Below are positions 1 to 3,807 of a stretch of DNA of 5,648 nucleotides, piece by piece. Within the stretch, counting starts at the first letter, position 1. Every line of letters starts with the position of its first letter. The notes beneath the pieces are model-generated. The model did not search any database. It was not told the DNA's origin and saw only the letters and a program-made list of their open reading frames with translations. Source of the stretch: an uncultured Opitutaceae bacterium (GTDB lineage Bacteria > Verrucomicrobiota > Verrucomicrobiia > Opitutales > Opitutaceae). Location of the stretch: contig CALFNJ010000717.1 in the NCBI GenBank assembly GCA_937902865.1, positions 1 through 5,648 of the forward strand. Reading direction: 5' to 3'. Position numbers and translations under genes: made by a program.

Positions 1-949
1 CCGTCGCCGGCAGCGCCGGGCCGCCCAGCTTTTCCACCAGGTCGTCATAACGCCCGCCGCCGGCCAAGGCGCGCAACTCGCCCTTGCGGTCGAAGGCTTC
101 AAAAACAAAGCCCGTGTAATAGGCCAGGCCGCGCACGACGCCGAGATCGACCTCGACAAAACGCGCCAAACCCATCGCCGCGAGGCCGTCCAAAAGTTTG
201 CGCCAGTCCGCCAGGCGCGCCGTCAGCTTCTCCCCGCCCGACGCCGCCAGCAGACTCTCCAGCGATTCGAGTGACTTGATCTGCAGAAACGACAAAATCT
301 TCTCCTTCACTCCCGCGTCGAGCGCGCCGAACTGCTCCGTGTAGCCCTTGAACGCATCGTCGCCGTATTTCTCATAGCGGTCGATCGCCCCCAGCACTCC
401 GCGAATGCGCGGCGCATCCAGGCCGAGGGTCTCCAGATAGTAGAGCCAGAGGTTGCGGTCGCTGAGCCGCACCCGGAAATCCTCTTCCGTCAGCCCGAAG
501 GCGCAGAGGCACTGCACGAGCAGCGCGATCAACTCGATTTCCGCCTCGGGGCCGGGTTCACCGAAGATGTCGGCGTTGAACTGGGAAAAGCATCGTCCAC
601 GGCCCTTCTGCATGCGCTCGTAGCGATAAAATTCGGCGATGCTGAACCACTTGATCGGACGCTTGAGCGCATTGGCGCGCGCTCCCACCAAGCGGCACAC
701 CGTCGGCGTCATCTCCGGACGCAGGGCAACCTCACGATCACCCTTGTCCTTGAAGCTGAAGAGCTGGTTCTCGATCTCCTCGCCCGACTTCGCCTTGTAG
801 AGTTCGAGCGGCTCCAGCACCGGAGCGTCATATTCCGAAAAACCAAACGTCGTCGCCGTCCGCCGCCACAACCGGAAGATATGATTCCGGCGCGCCAAAT
901 CCTCGGGATAGAATTCACGGAAGCCGGGCAGGGTCTGGAACGTTGGCAT
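1..949 (-). CDS. hisS: Histidyl-tRNA synthetase, C-terminal part cut off by the window edge
   Basis: Class II aminoacyl-tRNA synthetase that charges tRNA-His with histidine in the cytoplasm. I translated the minus strand from the ATG at 949-947 and obtained 316 uninterrupted codons before the window edge; the family is usually a little over 400 residues, so the anticodon-binding domain lies outside. Visible motifs: motif 1 region around residues 36-51, motif 2 around 107-130 (FYRYERMQKGRGR), the histidine-binding HisA motif at 273-280 (RGLAYYTG, with the catalytic-type Arg273), and the HisB motif at 297-305 (AGGGRYDDL). HisA carries Ala where E. coli has Asp (RGLDYY); I recall the same GLAYYTG form in plant-organelle-like bacterial HisRS, so I read it as a subclass mark, not damage. 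A good Shine-Dalgarno (AAGGTGG, 957-963) sits 7 nt before the ATG and fixes the start. It lies downstream of the HU gene on the same strand with a 128-bp gap. Confidence 0.96.
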   Translation of the reverse strand, partial: MPTFQTLPGFREFYPEDLARRNHIFRLWRRTATTFGFSEYDAPVLEPLELYKAKSGEEIENQLFSFKDKGDREVALRPEMTPTVCRLVGARANALKRPIKWFSIAEFYRYERMQKGRGRCFSQFNADIFGEPGPEAEIELIALLVQCLCAFGLTEEDFRVRLSDRNLWLYYLETLGLDAPRIRGVLGAIDRYEKYGDDAFKGYTEQFGALDAGVKEKILSFLQIKSLESLESLLAASGGEKLTARLADWRKLLDGLAAMGLARFVEVDLGVVRGLAYYTGFVFEAFDRKGELRALAGGGRYDDLVEKLGGPALPAT

Positions 950-956
950 GGAAGTC

Positions 957-963
957 CCACCTT
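957..963 (-). promoter_or_regulatory. Ribosome binding site of hisS
   Basis: The minus strand reads AAGGTGG followed by 7 nt and the hisS ATG. This is one of only two clear Shine-Dalgarno sequences among the six gene starts in the window. Confidence 0.7.
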
Positions 964-982
964 GCGAATCGCACCGGCACAG

Positions 983-1000
983 GGCGAATCATTTTTCGCC
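983..1000 (-). other. Small hairpin in the hisS leader
   Basis: A perfect 6-bp inverted repeat GGCGAA/TTCGCC encloses a 6-nt loop, 33 nt upstream of the hisS start codon. No run of T follows on the minus strand, so it is not a classic intrinsic terminator. It may be a leader stem or chance. Confidence 0.25.
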
Positions 1001-1052
1001 GACACCCCAGGCCGGACACCATGCTCCGGCGACTCCTCTCTCCTCCGGCCAA

Positions 1053-1072
1053 CCCGGCAACGTCCGGCCGGG
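1053..1072 (-). other. GC-rich hairpin just after the HU stop codon
   Basis: CCCGGC/GCCGGG is a 6-bp stem with an 8-nt loop beginning 5 nt after the HU stop codon on the minus strand. There is no T-run after it, so it would be a weak or non-canonical terminator, or an mRNA 3' stem that lets some transcription run on into hisS. Confidence 0.25.
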
Positions 1073-1077
1073 CCCGC

Positions 1078-1389
1078 TCAACCCAGCTTGGTCAGATCGA
1101 GCTTCGCGAGCTGCTGCTTCAAAATCTTGCCCGACTTGAATTTCACGACCGCCCGCTGCGGGATAACGACCTCGGCCTCGGGCTTGTTCGGATTGCGCCC
1201 GATGCGCTGCTTGCGCACCTGCACCTCGAGCACGCCAAAATTGCGCAGCTCCACGTTACGGCCGGCGGCGAGCGCATTCTGAATGATGTCGAGCGTGCGC
1301 TGAACGGTTTCAACCACCTGCTTTTGCGGGAAGTTGGTCTTCTTGTAGATCTCGAGCACGATCTCGCGTTTCGTCAGATTGGTGGACAT
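1078..1389 (-). CDS. HU/IHF-family DNA-binding protein
   Basis: Small dimeric histone-like protein that binds and bends DNA in the nucleoid; family members assist replication, repair and activator-promoter looping. The 103-residue product has the full family layout: N-terminal helical dimerisation part (residues 5-45, starting LTKREIVLEIYKK), the turn and beta sheet with the hallmark ELRNFGVLEV at 47-56, and the DNA-gripping arm with GRNPN at 64-68 including the intercalating Pro67. Residues 78-92 (QRAVVKFKSGKILKQ) are the C-terminal strand and helix. A short tail (LAKLDLTKLG) follows, making it slightly longer than the roughly 90-residue E. coli HU. The start is supported by a Shine-Dalgarno AGGAGA 8 nt upstream. 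I cannot tell HU from IHF from one subunit alone. hisS follows on the same strand; ubiE is divergent. Confidence 0.95.
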   Translation of the reverse strand: MSTNLTKREIVLEIYKKTNFPQKQVVETVQRTLDIIQNALAAGRNVELRNFGVLEVQVRKQRIGRNPNKPEAEVVIPQRAVVKFKSGKILKQQLAKLDLTKLG

Positions 1390-1397
1390 GTGGAATT

Positions 1398-1403
1398 TCT
1401 CCT
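1398..1403 (-). promoter_or_regulatory. Ribosome binding site of the HU gene
   Basis: The minus strand reads AGGAGA, 8 nt before the ATG at 1389-1387. It is the strongest Shine-Dalgarno in the window, fitting an abundantly made nucleoid protein. Confidence 0.75.
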
Positions 1404-1415
1404 GATGAGTGAACT

Positions 1416-1433
1416 TTCCTAAGTCATTCCTAA
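1416..1433. repeat. Direct heptamer repeat, 11-bp period, in the HU leader
   Basis: TTCCTAA occurs at 1416-1422 and again at 1427-1433, start to start 11 bp, about one helical turn. It falls just downstream of the predicted HU transcription start, a typical place for an operator. On the mRNA it would read as two TTAGGAA boxes upstream of the Shine-Dalgarno. No family is assigned. Confidence 0.35.
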
Positions 1434-1448
1434 ACTTGGTCTATTTTT

Positions 1449-1478
1449 AAGTTACTTGCGTATGCCTTACTCCGTCAA
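1449..1478 (-). promoter_or_regulatory. Candidate sigma-70-type promoter of the HU gene
   Basis: On the minus strand the -35 is TTGACG (1473-1478), 5 of 6 to consensus. An 18-nt spacer leads to TAACTT (1449-1454), only 3 of 6 to TATAAT. The surrounding DNA is much richer in A+T than the rest of the window. Transcription would start near 1442, giving a leader of about 53 nt. The weak -10 lowers confidence. Confidence 0.45.
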
Positions 1479-1493
1479 CCCATTATGGCTAAT

Positions 1494-1508
1494 CGCTTTT
1501 CAAAAGCG
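1494..1508. repeat. 15-bp palindrome between the HU gene and ubiE
   Basis: CGCTTTT-C-AAAAGCG is a perfect 7-bp dyad with a single central base. It sits 15 bp upstream of the HU -35 element in a divergent spacer, so it is better placed as an operator than as a terminator. The one-base centre also disfavours a stable RNA hairpin. The binding protein is unknown. Confidence 0.4.
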
Positions 1509-1563
1509 GCTGAAACTTAGCGTGCGTTTCCCGCTCTACGCCCGACAGATTCGCAAGTAGGCC

Positions 1564-1578
1564 AAAGGTTCCACCTTT
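1564..1578. repeat. Short inverted repeat upstream of ubiE
   Basis: AAAGGT-TCC-ACCTTT is a perfect 6-bp inverted repeat with a 3-nt centre, ending 52 bp before the ubiE ATG. It could be an operator or a small leader hairpin. I found no convincing -35/-10 pair for ubiE in this spacer. Confidence 0.3.
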
Positions 1579-1630
1579 AGTACGGTTTCGGTGGCAATTC
1601 TGCCGCTCCTCCCTTCCCTTCGCCTTCCGC

Positions 1631-2335
1631 ATGCCTGATCCCGCTGCCATCAACGCCATGTTCGGCCGCGTGGCTCCGCGCTACGATCTCGCCAATCACT
1701 TGCTGAGCGGAGGCATTGATCTGTGGTGGCGGAAGCGGCTGGTGGCGGCGGTTCGCCGTCGGTCGCCGCGCAACATTCTCGATCTGGCAACCGGCAGCGG
1801 CGATGTCGCCTTCGCGCTCGCTCGTGGATTGGGTTCCGAAACCGCCATTGTCGGAATGGATTTTTGCCAGCCGATGCTCGACCAGGCGGTGATGAAAAAA
1901 AATGCGGCCGAGGCGGCGGAACGTTATCGATCCGTGAGTTTCCTGCCCGGCGACGGACTCGCGCTTCCCCTGCCCGACGCCGCGTTCGACGCCGTCACGA
2001 TTTCCTTTGGCTTGCGCAACATGGCGGACCGGCCGCGCGCGCTCAGGGAAATGCGGCGCGTGCTCCGGCCCAACGGATGGCTCTTTGTCCTGGAATTTTC
2101 CCAGCCTCAGCCGTGGTTCCGTCCCTTCTACTACCTGTACCTCAAACGCGTGGCGCCGCGCGTGGCCGGCTTGGCCACCGGCGAGGCCTCCGCCTACGAT
2201 TATCTCTGCAGCTCCATCGAGCAGTTTCCCAATCGCGCCGGCCTGACGAATGAAATTCTCGCCGCCGGCTTTCGCGAAGTCACCGCGACGGCGATGACTT
2301 TCGGCATCGTGGCGCTGCACGCCGCCCAAAAATAG
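1631..2335 (+). CDS. ubiE: Demethylmenaquinone / ubiquinone C-methyltransferase (UbiE/MenG)
   Basis: SAM-dependent methyltransferase adding the ring C-methyl group in quinone synthesis; acts in the cytoplasm on a membrane-bound lipid substrate. The 234-residue product matches the usual 230-250. Visible: the N-terminal family signature at 18-34 (YDLANHLLS then GGIDLWWR, with Asp30 where the signature often has His), SAM motif I at 49-60 (ILDLATGSGDVA), acidic Asp77 after the second strand, FGLRN at 126-130, and the C-terminal signature RVLRPNGWLFVLEFS at 143-157. In a Verrucomicrobiota-like organism the substrate is most likely demethylmenaquinone (inference); no other quinone gene is nearby. 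The ATG at 1631 is the first in-frame start after a long stretch without one and gives the family N-terminus, yet no Shine-Dalgarno precedes it (the upstream 25 nt are pyrimidine-rich). It converges with the Fe-S carrier gene, 27 bp apart. Confidence 0.95.
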   Translation: MPDPAAINAMFGRVAPRYDLANHLLSGGIDLWWRKRLVAAVRRRSPRNILDLATGSGDVAFALARGLGSETAIVGMDFCQPMLDQAVMKKNAAEAAERYRSVSFLPGDGLALPLPDAAFDAVTISFGLRNMADRPRALREMRRVLRPNGWLFVLEFSQPQPWFRPFYYLYLKRVAPRVAGLATGEASAYDYLCSSIEQFPNRAGLTNEILAAGFREVTATAMTFGIVALHAAQK

Positions 2336-2354
2336 CCGGCGCGCCTTCCGCGCC
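2328..2354 (-). terminator. Possible intrinsic terminator of the Fe-S carrier gene
   Basis: In the 27-bp convergent gap GGCGCG (2338-2343), loop CCTTC, CGCGCC (2349-2354) forms a perfect all-GC 6-bp stem. Read on the minus strand it is followed after 5 nt by TTTTT (2328-2332), which overlaps the last ubiE codons. On the plus strand no T-run follows, so ubiE may use the stem only weakly. Confidence 0.4.
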
Positions 2355-2362
2355 CGCCTCGC

Positions 2363-2680
2363 TCAGGCGAAGGATTTGCCGCAGCCGCACGTGCTCTGGG
2401 CGTTCGGGTTTTTGATCTCGAAGCCCTTGCCGTGCAGCCCGTCGTCGAAATCGACGGAGGAGCCGTTCAGGTACGCAAGACTGGTCGGATCGATCAGGAT
2501 CGACACCCCTTCGCTCTGGATCTCGGCGTCTCCACTTTTCTGCTCGTCGAAGGACATCCCGTACTGGAATCCCGAGCAGCCGCCCGTTTCCACAAAGATG
2601 CGGAGCCGTTTTGCCGGCGAATCGAGTTCAGCCCGCATGGCCTGCACTCGCTGGGCCGCGCGCGGTGTCAGAGTGATCAT
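2363..2680 (-). CDS. A-type iron-sulfur cluster carrier/insertion protein (HesB/IscA/ErpA family)
   Basis: Small cytoplasmic protein that carries Fe-S clusters from a scaffold to target apoproteins. The 105-residue product is the normal family length. The three cluster-binding cysteines are present: Cys35 in GGCSGFQYGMSF (33-44), and Cys98 and Cys100 in the C-terminal CGCGKSF. The DFDDGLHGKGFEIKNPNA stretch before them is the family core. I cannot separate IscA, ErpA, SufA and NifIscA/HesB on sequence alone, so no symbol is given. The ATG at 2680-2678 yields the standard N-terminus (MITLTPRAAQRV), but no Shine-Dalgarno precedes it. A perfect sigma-54 promoter lies upstream at 2723-2740 in the correct orientation, so the gene is probably expressed on demand with an activator. 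No partner Fe-S genes are in the window; the kinase-rpoN pair is divergent. Confidence 0.93.
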   Translation of the reverse strand: MITLTPRAAQRVQAMRAELDSPAKRLRIFVETGGCSGFQYGMSFDEQKSGDAEIQSEGVSILIDPTSLAYLNGSSVDFDDGLHGKGFEIKNPNAQSTCGCGKSFA

Positions 2681-2686
2681 GAGGCC

Positions 2687-2714
2687 AAGCTAGAATCCCG
2701 CGAACCTCTGTCAA
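2687..2714 (-). promoter_or_regulatory. Weak candidate sigma-70-type promoter before the Fe-S carrier gene
   Basis: The minus strand has a perfect -35 hexamer TTGACA (2709-2714), a 16-nt spacer and TAGCTT (2687-2692), only 3 of 6 to the -10 consensus. If used, transcription would start at about the ATG itself, giving a leaderless mRNA, which would fit the missing Shine-Dalgarno. It overlaps the expected sigma-54 start site near 2713. Confidence 0.25.
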
Positions 2715-2722
2715 ACTTCCGG

Positions 2723-2740
2723 CTGCAAATTTCGTGCCAA
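2723..2740 (-). promoter_or_regulatory. Sigma-54 (-24/-12) promoter reading into the Fe-S carrier gene
   Basis: The minus strand reads TTGGCACGAAATTTGCAG. This contains TGGCAC, 5 nt, TTGCA, an exact match to the established sigma-54 consensus, with the invariant GG and GC separated by the required 10 nt. The C of the -12 element is at 2725, so transcription should start near 2713, about 32 nt upstream of the ATG at 2680. It lies in the divergent spacer between the Fe-S carrier gene and the kinase-rpoN genes. Sigma-54 promoters need an AAA+ activator bound upstream; that region would extend into the 5' part of the kinase gene. I found no NifA-type TGT-N10-ACA site between 2741 and about 3010, so the activator is unknown. 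Confidence 0.8.
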
Positions 2741-2768
2741 CGATCATTTGCATCCTTGCCAGTGCCAA
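2734..2768. repeat. Repeated heptamer GTGCCAA at 28-bp spacing
   Basis: GTGCCAA occurs at 2734-2740, where its complement is the -24 element of the sigma-54 promoter, and again at 2762-2768. The second copy has no -12 element at the proper distance, so it is not a second promoter. It may be a decoy sigma-54 contact, part of a regulator site, or chance. Confidence 0.3.
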
Positions 2769-2790
2769 GCCGCTCCCCTTTTCTCACGGC

Positions 2791-3774
2791 GTGGCGTCCA
2801 TAAAACACGTTTTCAACGAGATCCACTACGAGATGGTGCACAAGGTTGCCGAGGGCGGCATGGGCGTCGTTTACGAGGCTTTCCAGCGCGGCGCCGGCAA
2901 TTTCAAGAAGGTCGTGGCGGTGAAGCTCATTCGCGAGGAGTACTCCGCCATCGAGGAGTTTCAGAAGAATTTCATCGGCGAGGCGCGCCTCGTCGCTGAC
3001 CTCATCCATACGAACATCGTCCAGACCTACCATCTCGGCCAGGTCGGCGGACAGTATTTCATGGTGATGGAGTTCGTCCGCGGCGTGAACCTCGAGCAGT
3101 TCCTCGAGCGTCACCGCGCCCTGCGTCGCTCGATGCCAATCGACATCGCGGCGTTCATCGTTTCCCGCATCGCCCGCGGTTTGACCTACGCCCACCAGAA
3201 GCGCGACGGTGAAGGCCGCCTGCTCGGCATCGTGCATCGCGACATCGGTCCAAAGAACGTCCTCATCGCCTACGAGGGCGATGTGAAGCTCACCGACTTC
3301 GGCATCGCGAAGGCGCTCGACCTGATGTACAACGAGGAAGGCAAGGTCATCGCGGGGAAGGACGAGTATCTCTCCCCCGAGCAGGCCAGCTACGCGGTGA
3401 CCGACGCCCGAGCGGATCTCTTTCCCCTCGGGATCGTCCTCACCGAGCTTCTCCTCGGTCGGAATATTTTCCGCGCCACCGATCGCGCCCAGTCGCGCCG
3501 CAACATTCTTTCGATGCCGATCCCGCAGTTCGCCAAACTGCGGCCCGACATCGATCCCAAGCTGGAGGCCATTCTCCAAAAGGCGTTCCAGCGGGATCGG
3601 GAACAACGCTATCAAAGCGCGTACGAGATGCTCACCGATCTCGAGCTCTACCTCTACAGCGACCGTTACGGTCCCACGAACGAAAAACTCGGCGTCTACC
3701 TCAAGGAAATCATGGGCCACAACGAGCCCATCGCCGCTCCGCTTTCTTCCCGCCCTCCCACTGCGATCACCTGA
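2791..3774 (+). CDS. Eukaryotic-type Ser/Thr protein kinase with an altered active site
   Basis: Cytosolic Hanks-type kinase of 327 residues from the GTG at 2791; it is a kinase domain with a short tail, with no membrane segment or sensor domain. Visible: glycine-rich loop at 20-27 (AEGGMGVV, first Gly replaced by Ala), ATP-anchoring Lys45 in VAVK, helix-C Glu64, catalytic HRD with Asp151, Asn156, DFG with Asp169, SPE with Glu197, helix-F Asp209 and Arg273. Two canonical residues differ: the catalytic-loop Lys (HRDxK) is Gly153, and the Thr of the GTxEY P+1 loop is Lys190 (GKDEYLSPE). Phosphate transfer is still plausible because Lys45, Asp151, Asn156 and Asp169 are kept, but substrate or activity may differ. 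The start is uncertain: GTG 2734 overlaps the opposing sigma-54 promoter, and ATG 2833 would remove the first conserved strand; none has a Shine-Dalgarno. rpoN follows after 33 bp, so co-transcription is likely. Confidence 0.88.
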   Translation: MASIKHVFNEIHYEMVHKVAEGGMGVVYEAFQRGAGNFKKVVAVKLIREEYSAIEEFQKNFIGEARLVADLIHTNIVQTYHLGQVGGQYFMVMEFVRGVNLEQFLERHRALRRSMPIDIAAFIVSRIARGLTYAHQKRDGEGRLLGIVHRDIGPKNVLIAYEGDVKLTDFGIAKALDLMYNEEGKVIAGKDEYLSPEQASYAVTDARADLFPLGIVLTELLLGRNIFRATDRAQSRRNILSMPIPQFAKLRPDIDPKLEAILQKAFQRDREQRYQSAYEMLTDLELYLYSDRYGPTNEKLGVYLKEIMGHNEPIAAPLSSRPPTAIT

Positions 3775-3807
3775 CCCCAATGATCAGCGTCATCGTTCAC
3801 ACTGTCC

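Noticed and set aside
273..280. HisRS RGLAYY in place of RGLDYY as a sign of an inactive synthetase
   Set aside because: Nucleotides 109-132 of the minus-strand gene encode this motif (the coordinates given are residue numbers). The Ala form is, as I recall, normal in plastid-like HisRS, and the other motifs are intact.
950..1077. T-box riboswitch ahead of hisS
   Set aside because: The leader is too short, and I see neither the conserved T-box sequence nor a terminator/antiterminator pair.
1577..2329. 250-codon open frame on the minus strand opposite ubiE
   Set aside because: It is a shadow of the well-supported methyltransferase gene and has no recognisable domain or ribosome site.
2734..2790. 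Longer kinase start at GTG 2734
   Set aside because: The extra 19 residues (beginning MPTIICILASAKPLP) do not look like a kinase N-terminus, and the coding sequence would overlap the -24 element of the opposing promoter. GTG 2791 is preferred but not proven.
2741..3010. NifA-type upstream activator site (TGT-N10-ACA) for the sigma-54 promoter
   Set aside because: Reading this stretch I found no such match, so NifA control is not supported.
2677..3780. 367-codon open frame on the minus strand opposite the kinase gene
   Set aside because: Its product is low-complexity, rich in Val, Leu, Glu and Gly, and matches no family I know. The plus strand encodes a clear kinase domain; the antisense frame is a by-product of GC-rich codon use.
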